Positions 40,373 to 49,314 of a stretch of 64,000 bases of DNA are shown here, piece by piece. The position numbers and the translations under genes are program-made. This stretch comes from Nonomuraea solani (GTDB taxonomy: Bacteria; Actinomycetota; Actinomycetes; Streptosporangiales; Streptosporangiaceae). Numbering within the stretch: position 1 is the stretch's first letter; each line of letters begins with the position of its first letter. The stretch lies in NCBI RefSeq assembly GCF_900108335.1, contig NZ_FNVT01000010.1:248001-312000 (forward strand). The letters are read 5' to 3'. Under the pieces are notes generated by a model, which had not been told where the DNA came from, searched no databases, and saw only the letters and a program-made list of their open reading frames with translations.

Positions 40373-41548
40373 TCAGCCGAGCAGTTCGAGGGTCTGGCGG
40401 GCGATCTCCCACTCCTCGTCGGCCGGGATGACGAGGACGGCCACCTCGGCCTCCGGCGGCGACACCGCGCGCTCCTCCAGCGAGCCGGCCTCGTTGAGCG
40501 CCGGGTCCACGACGACGCCGAGCCGCTCCAGCCCGGCCAGCGACGCGGCCCGGGTGGCGGCATCGTGCTCGCCCACCCCGCCGGTCAGCACGATGGCGTC
40601 CACCCGGCCGAGCAGCGCGTAGTAGGCGCCGACGTACTTGCGGATCCGCCGGGTGTAGACGTCCAGGGCCAGCCGGGCGTCGGCGTCGGAGCGGGCGCGT
40701 ACCTCGCGCATGTCGCCCGTCCCGGCCAGTGCGAGCAGGCCGCTCTCGTGGCCGAGCGCGTCCTCCACCCGACCGGCGTCCAGCCCGTCCACCCGCGCCA
40801 GGTAGCCCGCCAGCGCGGGGTCCACGTCGCCCGAACGCGTGCCCATGACCAGCCCCTCCAGCGGGGTCATGCCCATGGAGGTGTCCACGCTGCGGCCGCC
40901 GGAGATCGCGGTCGCGCTGGCGCCGTTGCCCAGGTGCAGCACGATCAGGTCCAGCTCGGCCAGGTCGCGGCCGAGCAGGGCGGCGGCGCGGCGGGAGACG
41001 TACGCGCAGGAGGTGCCGTGGAAGCCGAAGCGCCGCACGCCGAGCCGCTCGCGCCAGTCGCGCGGCACCGCGTACGTGTAAGCCTCCGGCGGCAGCGTGA
41101 GCTGGAACGCCGTGTCGAACACCGCCACCTGCGGCACCCCGGGAAACGACTGACGCGCCACCCGGATGCCGGCCAGGCCGACCGGGTTGTGCAGCGGCGC
41201 CAGCGGGGCCAGCTCCTCGATCGCGGCGATCACCTCGTCGTCGACGCGCACGGCCTCCGTGAACCGCGTGCCGCCGTGCACGACGCGGTGCCCGACCGCG
41301 ACGGGGCGCAGCTCAGGCCCCGCCTTCCGGAACGCCTCCATGACCGCGGCCAGCCCGTCGCCGTGGGTGGCGAAACGGGCATGCCGCTCGTACGGGGGCG
41401 CGTCGCCCGCGTGATGGGTCAGCAGGCCCCGCTCCTCGCCGATGCGCTCCACCACCCCCCGGGCCGGGCGTTCGCGGCTGCCGACGTCCACCAGTTCGTA
41501 CTTGATGGACGACGACCCCGTGTTCAGGACGAGGATCGGGCCGGCCAT
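40373..41548 (-). CDS. ackA: Acetate kinase
   Basis: A 391-residue enzyme that converts acetyl phosphate and ADP to acetate and ATP. Hallmarks are LNTGSSSIKYEL (phosphate 1 region) at the N-terminus, GHRVVHGG, DTAFQLTLPPEAYTYAVP, RRFGFHGTSCAYVS, HLGNGASATAISGGRSVDTSMGMTPLEG and ESGLLALAGTGDMRE, all in the usual order. It starts 25 nt before the end of the phosphoketolase gene (41524-41548 is read in both frames), so it is translationally coupled to the enzyme that supplies its acetyl phosphate. The end abuts the convergent kinase gene. Confidence 0.97.
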   Translation of the reverse strand: MAGPILVLNTGSSSIKYELVDVGSRERPARGVVERIGEERGLLTHHAGDAPPYERHARFATHGDGLAAVMEAFRKAGPELRPVAVGHRVVHGGTRFTEAVRVDDEVIAAIEELAPLAPLHNPVGLAGIRVARQSFPGVPQVAVFDTAFQLTLPPEAYTYAVPRDWRERLGVRRFGFHGTSCAYVSRRAAALLGRDLAELDLIVLHLGNGASATAISGGRSVDTSMGMTPLEGLVMGTRSGDVDPALAGYLARVDGLDAGRVEDALGHESGLLALAGTGDMREVRARSDADARLALDVYTRRIRKYVGAYYALLGRVDAIVLTGGVGEHDAATRAASLAGLERLGVVVDPALNEAGSLEERAVSPPEAEVAVLVIPADEEWEIARQTLELLG

Positions 41549-43827
41549 GTCCACGCCCTGATGTGCTCCGGGTCCTGCCCGTGGTCGCGCGTGTGGGCGC
41601 GGGCCCGCAGCCGCTCGTCGCTCATGCGCTGGCGCAGGTGCGCCTCCCGCTCGCCGAGCCCCGGGACCCGGTCCACGACGTCCATGACCAGGTGGTAGCG
41701 GTCGATGTCGTTGAGCATCGCCATGTCGAACGGCGTCGTCGTGGTGCCCTCCTCCTTGTAGCCGCGCACGTGGATGTTGTGGTGGCCGCGGCGGCGGTAG
41801 GTGAGCTGGTGGATGAGCGACGGATAGCCGTGGAAGTTGAAGATCACCGGCCGGTCGGTGGTGAACAGCGTGTCGAACTCGGCGTCCGGCATGCCGTGCG
41901 GGTGCTCCGACGGCGGCTGCAGCCGCATGAGGTCCACGACGTTGACGACCCGCACCTTGAGCGAGGGGACGTGCTCGCGCAGCAGCGCGGCGGCGGCCAG
42001 CGTCTCCAGGGTCGGCACGTCGCCCGCGCAGGCCAGCACCACGTCCGGCTCGCTGCCCTGGTCGGTGGAGGCCCAGGGCAGGATGCCCAGGCCGCGCGTG
42101 TTGTGCGCGATGGCCTCGTCCATGGTGAACAGGTCGAGCACCGGCTGCTTGCCCGCGACGATCACGTTGACGTAGTCGCGCGAGCGCAGGCAGTGGTCGC
42201 CGACCGAGAGCAGGGTGTTGGCGTCCGGCGGCAGATAGACGCGTACGACCTCGGCCTTCTTGTTGACGACCACGTCGAGGAAGCCGGGGTCCTGGTGGCT
42301 GAAGCCGTTGTGGTCCTGCCGCCACACGTGCGACGACAGCAGGTACGTCAGCGACGCCACCGGCGGCCGCCACGAGATCTTCCGCGACGACTCCAGCCAC
42401 TTGGCGTGCTGGTTGAACATCGCGTCCACGATGTGGATGAACGCCTCGTAGCAGTTGAACAGCCCGTGCCGCCCGGTCAGCAGATAGCCCTCCAGCCACC
42501 CCTGGCACAGATGCTCGCTCAGCACCTCCATGACCCGCCCGCCGGGCGCCAGGTTCTCGTCGGTGGGCTCCAGCGAGGCGTTCCAGGCCCGATCGGTGAC
42601 CTCGAACACCTCCGACAGCCGGTTCGAGTCGGTCTCGTCCGGGCCCATCAGCCGGAACGTGCGCGGATTGGCCGCGATCACGTCGCGCAGGAACCCGCCG
42701 AGCACCCGCGTGGGCTCGCTCGGCTGCGTGGCCGGCGACTTGACCTCGACCGCGAGCCGGCGGAAGTCCGGCAGCCGCAGCGGCCGCAGCAGCTCGCCGC
42801 CGTTGGCGTGCGGGTTCGCGCTCATCCTGCGCGGGCCGCGCGGCACCGTCTCCAGGATCCCGCCGACCGGCGCGCCGTCCGCGCCGAACAGCTCCTCGGG
42901 CCGGTACGAGCGCATCCACGCCTCCAGCATGGCCAGGTGCTCCGGGTTCTCCCGCACCTTGGACAGCGGCACCTGGTGCGCGCGCCACGTCCCCTCGACC
43001 GGCTTGCCGTCCACCTCCCGCGGTCCGGTCCAGCCCTTGGGCGTGCGCAGGACGATCATCGGGAGGCGGTCGGCGTCGCCCGCCTTGTACGCGGCCAGCT
43101 CCTCGAACGCGGTGTCCAGCGCGCCCGCCATCTCCCCGTGGTCGGGCCCGGCGATGTGGGGGCGGTAGCCGTACCCCTCCATGAGTTTGAGCAGCTCCGC
43201 CTCCGGGATCCTGGCCAGGACCGTCGGGTTGGCGATCTTGTAGCCGTTCAGGTGCAGGATCGGCAGCACCACGCCGTCGCCGCGGCGGTCGAGGAACTTG
43301 TTGGAGTGCCAGCTCGCGGCCAGCGGGCCCGTCTCGGCCTCGCCGTCGCCGATGACGCAGGCCACCACCAGGTCGGGGTTGTCGAAGGCGGCCCCGTACG
43401 CGTGGGCCAGCGCGTACCCCAGCTCGCCGCCCTCGTGGATCGAGCCCGGCGTCTCCGGCGCGACGTGGCTCGGGATGCCGCCGGGGAAGGAGAACTGGCG
43501 GAACAGCCGCCGCATGCCCTCCACGTCCCGCGACACGTCCGGGTACCGCTCGGAGTACGACCCCTCCAGCCACGCGTGGGCGACCGCCGCCGGGCCGCCG
43601 TGACCGGGACCGGCGATGTAGATCATGTCCTGGTCCCGTTCGCGGATCACCCGGTTGAGGTGCGCGAAGCAGAAGTTCAGGCCCGGCGTCGTACCCCAGT
43701 GACCGAGCAGGCGCGGCTTGACGTGCTCGGGCCGCAGCGGCTCGGTGAGCAGGGGGTTGTCCAGCAGGTAGATCTGCCCGACGGACAGGTAGTTCGCCGC
43801 CCGCCAGTACGCGTCCAATTGGTCCAT
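41524..43827 (-). CDS. Phosphoketolase (xylulose-5-phosphate / fructose-6-phosphate)
   Basis: A 767-residue thiamine-diphosphate enzyme that splits xylulose 5-phosphate (and often fructose 6-phosphate) with phosphate to acetyl phosphate plus a shorter aldose phosphate. Family motifs are GHWGTTPGLNF (42-52), YIAGPGHGGPA (70-80), the ThDP/metal loop GDGEAETGP (160-168), QDHNGFSHQDPGF and GYKEEGTTTTPFDM. The length matches the roughly 790-residue family. The ATG at 43827 has AGGGG about 5 nt and GGAGG 13 nt upstream. Its end overlaps ackA, so acetyl phosphate is turned straight into ATP, the last steps of the bifid-type shunt. It is divergent from a sugar-acid dehydratase gene. Confidence 0.96.
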   Translation of the reverse strand: MDQLDAYWRAANYLSVGQIYLLDNPLLTEPLRPEHVKPRLLGHWGTTPGLNFCFAHLNRVIRERDQDMIYIAGPGHGGPAAVAHAWLEGSYSERYPDVSRDVEGMRRLFRQFSFPGGIPSHVAPETPGSIHEGGELGYALAHAYGAAFDNPDLVVACVIGDGEAETGPLAASWHSNKFLDRRGDGVVLPILHLNGYKIANPTVLARIPEAELLKLMEGYGYRPHIAGPDHGEMAGALDTAFEELAAYKAGDADRLPMIVLRTPKGWTGPREVDGKPVEGTWRAHQVPLSKVRENPEHLAMLEAWMRSYRPEELFGADGAPVGGILETVPRGPRRMSANPHANGGELLRPLRLPDFRRLAVEVKSPATQPSEPTRVLGGFLRDVIAANPRTFRLMGPDETDSNRLSEVFEVTDRAWNASLEPTDENLAPGGRVMEVLSEHLCQGWLEGYLLTGRHGLFNCYEAFIHIVDAMFNQHAKWLESSRKISWRPPVASLTYLLSSHVWRQDHNGFSHQDPGFLDVVVNKKAEVVRVYLPPDANTLLSVGDHCLRSRDYVNVIVAGKQPVLDLFTMDEAIAHNTRGLGILPWASTDQGSEPDVVLACAGDVPTLETLAAAALLREHVPSLKVRVVNVVDLMRLQPPSEHPHGMPDAEFDTLFTTDRPVIFNFHGYPSLIHQLTYRRRGHHNIHVRGYKEEGTTTTPFDMAMLNDIDRYHLVMDVVDRVPGLGEREAHLRQRMSDERLRARAHTRDHGQDPEHIRAWTWPARSSS

Positions 43828-43866
43828 GCCCCTGCTGATTCCTCCAGAGACCGCCCTGAACCCTTA

Positions 43867-43872
43867 TAGGGT
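43867..43872 (+). promoter_or_regulatory. -10 box (TAGGGT) of a leaderless promoter for the dehydratase gene
   Basis: TAGGGT is followed by 6 nt and the ATG at 43879. It lies only 40 nt from the phosphoketolase start on the other strand, so the two promoters must be back to back or overlap. Confidence 0.55.
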
Positions 43873-43878
43873 GATGGA

Positions 43879-45585
43879 ATGGAGTTGAGGAGTTCGCGCT
43901 GGTATTCAGGAAATGACCGGAACTCCTATATCCATCGGGCATGGATGCGGCGCGGGCTGCCGCAGGAGGCGTTCGAAGGCCGCAAGCCGCACATCGCGAT
44001 CGCGAACACCGCCTCCGACCTCACCCCCTGCAACTCCCACCTGAACGAGGTGGCCCAGAGCGTCAAGCACGGCGTGTGGGAGGCCGGCGGCGTGCCGCTC
44101 GACCTGCCCGTCGTGTCGCTGGGCGAGACGAACGTGCGCCCCACCGCGATGCTCTGGCGCAACCTGGTCGCCATGGCCACCGAGGAGATGCTGCGCGCCA
44201 ACCCCATCGACGGCGTGGTGTTGCTCGGCGGCTGCGACAAGACGATCCCGTCGCTGCTGATGGCCGCCTCCTCCGTCGACCTGCCCGCCGTCGTCATGCC
44301 CGGCGGCCCCATGCTGACCGGCCACTTCCGCGGCGCGCCGCTCGGCTGCGGCACCGACGTCTGGCGGCTCAGCGAGGAGGTACGCGCGGGCACGCTCTCT
44401 CGCGAGGCGTTCCTGCGCTCCGAGTCGTCCATGATCCGCAGCCGCGGCCACTGCAACACGATGGGCACCGCCTCCACCATGGCCTGCATGGCCGAGGCGC
44501 TCGGCATGACGCTGCCCGGCACCGCCGGTACCCCCGCCCCCGACAGCCGCCTGCTCGAACGCTCCCACGAGACCGGCCGCCTCGCCGTCGAGCTCGCCCT
44601 GGAGGGCCGCCGCCCCAGCCAGGTGATGACCAGGGCCTCCTTCCTCAACGCCATCGTCACCCTGGCCGCCATCGGCGGCTCCACCAACGCCGTCGTCCAC
44701 CTGCTGGCCATCGCCGGGCGGCTCGGCGTCTCGCTGGACCTCGACGACTTCGACCGCACCGGCGCCGGCGTGCCGCTCCTGGTCGACCTGCAGCCGGCCG
44801 GGCGGCACCTCATGGACGACCTGTTCAGGGCGGGCGGCCTGGCCGCCGTCCTCAAGGAGGTCGAGGACCTGCTCGACCCGGCCGCGATCACCGTCACCGG
44901 CCGGCCGCTCGTCGAACACCTGGCCGGCGCCGAGATCTGGGACGAGGATGTCATCAGGCGGCGCGCCGACCCGCTGCTGCCCGACGCGGGCATCGCCGTC
45001 CTGCGCGGCAACCTCGCGCCCGGCGGCGCGGTCATCAAGCCCGCCGCCGCCTCGCCCGAGCTGCTGCGCCACCGTGGCCGGGCCGTCGTCTTCGACAGCG
45101 TCGAGGACGTGTACGCCCGCCTCGACTCGCCGGACCTCGACGTGGACGAGACGTCGGTGCTGGTCCTGCGCGGCTGCGGGCCCAAGGGCTATCCCGGCAT
45201 GCCCGAGGTGGGCAACCTGCCGCTGCCCGCCAAGCTCCTGGAGAAGGGGGTGCGCGACATGGTACGCATCAGCGACGCCCGCATGAGCGGCACCGCGTAC
45301 GGCACCGTCGTCCTGCACACCGTGCCCGAGGCGGCGGCCGGCGGCCCGCTGGCGAAGGTGCGCACCGGCGACCCGATCGTGCTCGACGTGGCCGCCCGGC
45401 GGCTCGACGTGGACGTGCCCGGCGCCGAGCTGGCCGCCAGGCCGGCGGTCGCGAACGGGTACGCCAGGCCGGCGCGCGGCTGGGAACGCCTCTACGTCGA
45501 CCACGTCACCCAGGCCGACCGCGGCGCCGACCTCGACTTCCTCATCGGGTCCAGCGGCGACCACGTGGGCCGCGAATCGCACTGA
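43879..45585 (+). CDS. IlvD/Edd-family sugar-acid dehydratase (arabinonate/xylonate type)
   Basis: A 568-residue iron-sulfur dehydratase. The three cluster cysteines are present: C51 (LTPCNSH), C119 (LLGGCDKT) and C192 (RGHCNTMGTAST). The N-terminus LRSSRWYSGNDRNSYIHRAWMRRG is that of the [2Fe-2S] pentonate/hexonate dehydratases rather than of IlvD or of the shorter-named Edd, so the substrate is probably an aldonic acid, giving a 2-keto-3-deoxy acid. The predicted product would need a KDG-type aldolase; DapA-family lyases occur 8-15 kb downstream. The start is set by the leaderless -10 box. The gene lies next to phosphoketolase and upstream of pgi-zwf. Confidence 0.88.
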   Translation: MELRSSRWYSGNDRNSYIHRAWMRRGLPQEAFEGRKPHIAIANTASDLTPCNSHLNEVAQSVKHGVWEAGGVPLDLPVVSLGETNVRPTAMLWRNLVAMATEEMLRANPIDGVVLLGGCDKTIPSLLMAASSVDLPAVVMPGGPMLTGHFRGAPLGCGTDVWRLSEEVRAGTLSREAFLRSESSMIRSRGHCNTMGTASTMACMAEALGMTLPGTAGTPAPDSRLLERSHETGRLAVELALEGRRPSQVMTRASFLNAIVTLAAIGGSTNAVVHLLAIAGRLGVSLDLDDFDRTGAGVPLLVDLQPAGRHLMDDLFRAGGLAAVLKEVEDLLDPAAITVTGRPLVEHLAGAEIWDEDVIRRRADPLLPDAGIAVLRGNLAPGGAVIKPAAASPELLRHRGRAVVFDSVEDVYARLDSPDLDVDETSVLVLRGCGPKGYPGMPEVGNLPLPAKLLEKGVRDMVRISDARMSGTAYGTVVLHTVPEAAAGGPLAKVRTGDPIVLDVAARRLDVDVPGAELAARPAVANGYARPARGWERLYVDHVTQADRGADLDFLIGSSGDHVGRESH

Positions 45586-45703
45586 GCTCTTAAAACTCCG
45601 CTCCGCCATGCGCGGAATCGACCACCGTGGGTAGGCGGTTGCGGGACGATGGGACCGGCATGATCAGCTTGGCACCAGTCGGTTGGCGACGCGAGGAGGA
45701 AAC

Positions 45704-47335
45704 GTGAACGGCGACATCACCCAGAGCCAGGAGTGGGCGGCCCTGGGCAAGCACCACGAAGAGCTGGCGGGCAGGCATCTGCGTGAGCTGTTCGCGCAGG
45801 ATCCGGGCAGGGCCGGGCGCATGACGGTGACCGCCGGCGACCTCTACCTCGACTACGCCAAGCACCGCGCCACCCAGGAGACCCTCGACCTGCTCCTGGC
45901 CCTGGCCGAGCGGGCGGGGCTGAGCGAGCGCGTCGAGGCCATGTTCCGCGGCGAGCACATCAACGTCAGCGAGGACCGCGCCGTCCTGCACGTCGCGCTG
46001 CGCATGCCGCGCGAGGCCGAGCTCGTCGTCGACGGGCAGGACGTCGTGGCCGACGTGCACGCCGTGCTCGACAAGATGAGCGCCTTCGCCGACCGGGTGA
46101 GGTCCAAGGAGTGGAAGGGCGCCACGGGCAAGCCGATCGAGACCGTCGTCAACATCGGCATCGGCGGCTCCGACCTCGGCCCCGCCATGGCCTACGAGGC
46201 GCTGCGCGACTACGCCGACGCCGGCATCGCGGCCAGGTTCGTCTCCAACATCGACCCCGCCGACATCACCGGCAACCTGGCCGGGCTCGACCCCGCCACC
46301 ACGCTCGTCGTGGTCAGCTCCAAGACCTTCACCACGCTCGAAACCCTCACCAACGCCAGGGTCGCGCGCCGGTGGCTGGTCGACGCGCTCGGCGAGGACG
46401 CCGTGTCCCGGCACTTCGTGGCCGTCTCCACCAACGCGGCCAAGGTCGCCGAGTTCGGCATCGACACCGACAACATGTTCGGCTTCTGGGACTGGGTGGG
46501 CGGCCGCTACTCCTACGACGGCGCCATCGGCCTGTCCCTGATGATCGCCGTCGGGCCCGAGCGGTTCCGCGAGATGCTCGCCGGCTTCCACGCCGTCGAC
46601 CAGCACTTCCGCACCGCCCCCTTCGCCGCCAACATGCCCGTGCTGATGGCCCTGCTCGGCATCTGGTACTCCGAGTTCTTCGGCGCCGAGACCCGCGCCG
46701 TGCTGCCCTACAGCCAGCGGCTGCACCGCTTCCCGGCCTACCTGCAGCAGCTCACGATGGAGTCCAACGGCAAGTCCGTGCGCGCCGACGGCACCTCGGT
46801 GAGCGCCGGCACCGGCGAGATCTGGTGGGGCGAGCCGGGCACCAACGGCCAGCACGCCTTCTACCAGCTCCTGCACCAGGGCACCCGGCTCGTGCCGGCC
46901 GACTTCATCGGCTTCGCCGAGCCCCACGAAGACCGCGAGGGCATGCACGACCAGCTCTCCGCCAACCTCTTCGCCCAGACCACGGCGCTGGCGTTCGGCA
47001 AGACCGCCGAGGAGATCGCCGCCGAGGGCACGCCGCCGGAGATCGTGCCGCACAAGGTGATGCCGGGCAACCGCCCCACCTCCACGATCCTCGCGCCCAA
47101 GCTCACCCCGTCCACGCTGGGCCAGCTCGTCGCGCTCTACGAGCACATCGTGTTCGTCGAGGGCACCATCTTCGGCGTCGACTCCTTCGACCAGTGGGGC
47201 GTCGAGCTGGGCAAGAAGATGGCCCTCGACCTGGCGCCCGCGCTCACCTCCGACGAGCCGCCCGCCACGGCCCCCGACCCGTCCACCGAACAACTGATCC
47301 GCAGATACCGTGAGCTGCGCGGAAGGCGCGTCTGA
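45704..47335 (+). CDS. pgi: Glucose-6-phosphate isomerase
   Basis: A 543-residue isomerase that interconverts glucose 6-phosphate and fructose 6-phosphate. It has VVNIGIGGSDLGPAMAYEAL, VSSKTFTTLETLTNA, GGRYSYDGAIGLSL, MESNGKSVRADG and GTNGQHAFYQLLHQGTRLVP, with the catalytic Glu-His-Lys regions in normal order. The start is GTG at 45704, with GAGGAGG 5 nt upstream; the frame is open a few codons further. One nucleotide separates its stop from zwf, so the two are one operon that feeds glucose 6-phosphate toward the pentose-phosphate pathway and fructose 6-phosphate toward the adjoining phosphoketolase. Confidence 0.97.
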   Translation: MNGDITQSQEWAALGKHHEELAGRHLRELFAQDPGRAGRMTVTAGDLYLDYAKHRATQETLDLLLALAERAGLSERVEAMFRGEHINVSEDRAVLHVALRMPREAELVVDGQDVVADVHAVLDKMSAFADRVRSKEWKGATGKPIETVVNIGIGGSDLGPAMAYEALRDYADAGIAARFVSNIDPADITGNLAGLDPATTLVVVSSKTFTTLETLTNARVARRWLVDALGEDAVSRHFVAVSTNAAKVAEFGIDTDNMFGFWDWVGGRYSYDGAIGLSLMIAVGPERFREMLAGFHAVDQHFRTAPFAANMPVLMALLGIWYSEFFGAETRAVLPYSQRLHRFPAYLQQLTMESNGKSVRADGTSVSAGTGEIWWGEPGTNGQHAFYQLLHQGTRLVPADFIGFAEPHEDREGMHDQLSANLFAQTTALAFGKTAEEIAAEGTPPEIVPHKVMPGNRPTSTILAPKLTPSTLGQLVALYEHIVFVEGTIFGVDSFDQWGVELGKKMALDLAPALTSDEPPATAPDPSTEQLIRRYRELRGRRV

Positions 47336-47336
47336 G

Positions 47337-48704
47337 ATGGGGCAGGCGGGCGCGCTGGTCCTGTTCGGCGTCACCGGAGACCTCGCGCGTAAGATGCTGC
47401 TGCCCGCGCTCTACCACCTGACCGCCGACGGCAGGCTCGACCTGCCGATCATCGGCGTGGCCAAGACCGACAAGGACCTCGACGGGCTGCGCGAGTTCGC
47501 CCGCGAGGCGTGCGGCGGCCCCGACGACGCGGCGTTCGAGAAGCTGGCCGGCAACCTGCGGCTGGTCGCCGGCGACTACCGCGACCCCGGCACCTTCGCC
47601 CGGCTGCGCGACGAGGCCGGGGGCAAGGGCTTCCTCGTCCACTACCTCGCGGTGCCGCCCGCGCTGTTCGCCGTGGTCGCCGAGGGCCTGGCCGGAGCCG
47701 GGCTCAACCGCGACGCCCGGCTCGTGGTGGAGAAGCCGTTCGGCGAGGACCAGCAGTCGTCCCGCGACCTCAACGCCGAACTGCTCAAATACTTCGACGA
47801 GGACCACCTGCGCAGGGTCGACCACTTCCTGGGCAAGGAGCCGGTCGAGGACCTCATGGTGTTCAGGTTCGCCAACACGCTGCTCGAACCCATCTGGAAC
47901 CGCTCCCACATCCGCAGCGTGCAGATCACCATGGCCGAAGACTTCGACGTACGCGACCGGGGCGCCTTCTACGACGCCAACGGCACCATCCGCGACGTCG
48001 TCCAGAACCACCTCCTGCAGCTCCTGGCCATCCTCGCCATGGACCCGCCGCCCTCCACCGACGCGCGGGCCCAGCTCGACGAGAAGTGGCGGGTGCTGCG
48101 CGCGGTCCAGGCCATCCGGCCCGCCGACGTGGTGCGCGGCCAATACGCCGGCTACCTCGACACGCCCGGCGTGCGTCCCGGCTCCACCACCGAGACCTAC
48201 GTCGCGCTGCGCGCCTACATCGACAACTGGCGCTGGGCGGGGGTGCCCTGGTGCATCCGCTCCGGCAAGGCCCTGCCCACCACCGACCTGGAGATCGTCG
48301 CCGAGCTGCGCAGGCCGCCGGTGACGATGTTCGGCGCCGACGGGGCGCCCGACACCCCCAACCTCATCAGGTTCCGGCTCCAGCCGGACGCCGGGGTGAC
48401 GTTCGACCTGCTGGCCAAGGAGCCCGGCAAGATGCACGCCAGGCCCGTGCCGGTGAGCGTCGACTTCACCAAGGTGCTCGGGCCCATGGAGGCCGCCTAC
48501 GAACGCATCCTGGCCGACGCCATCAGCGGTGACCCGCGTAGATTCGCCCGGTTCGACCTGGTGGAGGAGTCGTGGCGGATCGTGCAGCCGGTGCTCGACC
48601 TGCCGGACCAGCCCTTGCCGTACGAGAAGGGCTCCTGGGGCCCCGCACCGGCGTCCGACATCGCTCCGGACGGCTGGCACGAGATCTCAACCACATTCGA
48701 TTAG
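47337..48704 (+). CDS. zwf: Glucose-6-phosphate 1-dehydrogenase
   Basis: A 455-residue dehydrogenase making 6-phosphogluconolactone and NAD(P)H. The cofactor motif GVTGDLARKM (11-20), EKPFGED (132-138), the active-site RVDHFLGKE (160-168) and the later VRITMAED-like ITMAEDFDVRDRG are all present. It is shorter than the usual 480-510 residue actinobacterial form, mainly at the N-terminus. GGAAGG lies about 10 nt upstream, inside the end of pgi. Neither opcA nor other pentose-phosphate genes follow, so this is probably a second copy or a stand-alone set linked to the phosphoketolase island. A 13-nt tandem repeat covers its stop codon. Confidence 0.95.
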   Translation: MGQAGALVLFGVTGDLARKMLLPALYHLTADGRLDLPIIGVAKTDKDLDGLREFAREACGGPDDAAFEKLAGNLRLVAGDYRDPGTFARLRDEAGGKGFLVHYLAVPPALFAVVAEGLAGAGLNRDARLVVEKPFGEDQQSSRDLNAELLKYFDEDHLRRVDHFLGKEPVEDLMVFRFANTLLEPIWNRSHIRSVQITMAEDFDVRDRGAFYDANGTIRDVVQNHLLQLLAILAMDPPPSTDARAQLDEKWRVLRAVQAIRPADVVRGQYAGYLDTPGVRPGSTTETYVALRAYIDNWRWAGVPWCIRSGKALPTTDLEIVAELRRPPVTMFGADGAPDTPNLIRFRLQPDAGVTFDLLAKEPGKMHARPVPVSVDFTKVLGPMEAAYERILADAISGDPRRFARFDLVEESWRIVQPVLDLPDQPLPYEKGSWGPAPASDIAPDGWHEISTTFD

Positions 48705-48743
48705 AGGGTTCGACCAGAGGGTTCGACTAGGGCATTCGACGGG
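48692..48743. repeat. 13-nt tandem repeat over the zwf stop codon
   Basis: Four units of period 13: ACATTCGATTAG preceded by C, AGGGTTCGACCAG, AGGGTTCGACTAG, GGCATTCGACGGG. The core TTCGAYYAG is kept in the first three. Unit 1 contains the zwf TAG (48702-48704). Confidence 0.7.
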
Positions 48744-48758
48744 CGGCCTTCGCGGGGT

Positions 48759-48764
48759 GACGAT
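48759..48764 (+). promoter_or_regulatory. -10 box (GACGAT) of a leaderless promoter for the GerW gene
   Basis: GACGAT is followed by 6 nt and the ATG at 48771. No Shine-Dalgarno sequence precedes the start. Confidence 0.45.
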
Positions 48765-48770
48765 GGGGCC

Positions 48771-49124
48771 ATGAACATCATGGAGCTGCTGGAAGAGTCC
48801 AAGGACGCCGCGACCGTCAAACGCGTCTTCGGCGACCCGATCCAACACGGCGACATCACCGTCATCCCGGTCGCCCGCGTCACCCAAGGGGGCGGCGGGG
48901 GCCAGGGGCAGGGCAAGGGGGAGAAGGGCGATGAGGGAGGGGGCAGCGGCGGCGGCTTCGGCTTCGGCGCGACGCCCGCGGGCGTGTTCGTCCTCAAGAA
49001 CGGCGACGCCCTGTGGCGCCCGGCCGTCGACGTCAACCGCATCGTCATCGGCGGCCAGTTCGTGGCCGTCGTCCTCCTCCTGACCCTCCGGACCATCTTC
49101 AAGCGCCGCCGCCGCAAGCGCTGA
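48771..49124 (+). CDS. GerW-family (YtfJ-like) sporulation protein
   Basis: A 117-residue protein of the Spore_YtfJ (GerW) family. Family features are LEESKDAATVKRVFGDPIQ at the start, ITVIPVARVTQGGGGG, and GGFGFGATPAGVFVLKNGDALWRPAVDVNRIVIGGQ. A Gly/Lys/Asp-rich stretch (residues about 39-60) replaces the shorter Gly linker. The C-terminus is a hydrophobic segment VAVVLLLTLRTIF followed by RRRRK, so it is probably membrane-tethered. In Bacillus the family affects germination; in actinomycetes its role is unclear. It suggests a spore-forming host. Confidence 0.88.
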   Translation: MNIMELLEESKDAATVKRVFGDPIQHGDITVIPVARVTQGGGGGQGQGKGEKGDEGGGSGGGFGFGATPAGVFVLKNGDALWRPAVDVNRIVIGGQFVAVVLLLTLRTIFKRRRRKR

Positions 49125-49301
49125 CCCCCACGGCGCTGGCATCAGTGAGCGCCGGTGTCCCATGACGCTCGCGTCGGTGAGTGTCGGCACCTTCGAGGCC
49201 TCCCATGGGCGGCGCCGGGGGCGCTGTGCCGAGCCCGCACCATGCCGCCCCCAGCGCCAAGCGGCGCCGCAAGGAACCTGTGTGCCGGAAGTGGGTGCGC
49301 C

Positions 49302-49307
49302 TAAGGT
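49302..49307 (+). promoter_or_regulatory. -10 box (TAAGGT) of a leaderless promoter for the LysE-type exporter
   Basis: TAAGGT is followed by 7 nt and the ATG at 49315. This choice of start removes about 50 upstream codons of low-complexity open frame. Confidence 0.5.
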
Positions 49308-49314
49308 GGACGCC

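Noticed and set aside
41563..43869. Long open frame antisense to the phosphoketolase gene (about 768 codons)
   Set aside because: It is a mirror of high-GC third-position bias; its product is Arg/Gln/Val/His-rich with no family features, while the other strand encodes a complete, well-conserved enzyme.
48700..48730. tRNA-like GGTTCGA words after zwf
   Set aside because: They belong to a 13-nt tandem repeat; no acceptor, anticodon or D-arm can be folded around them.
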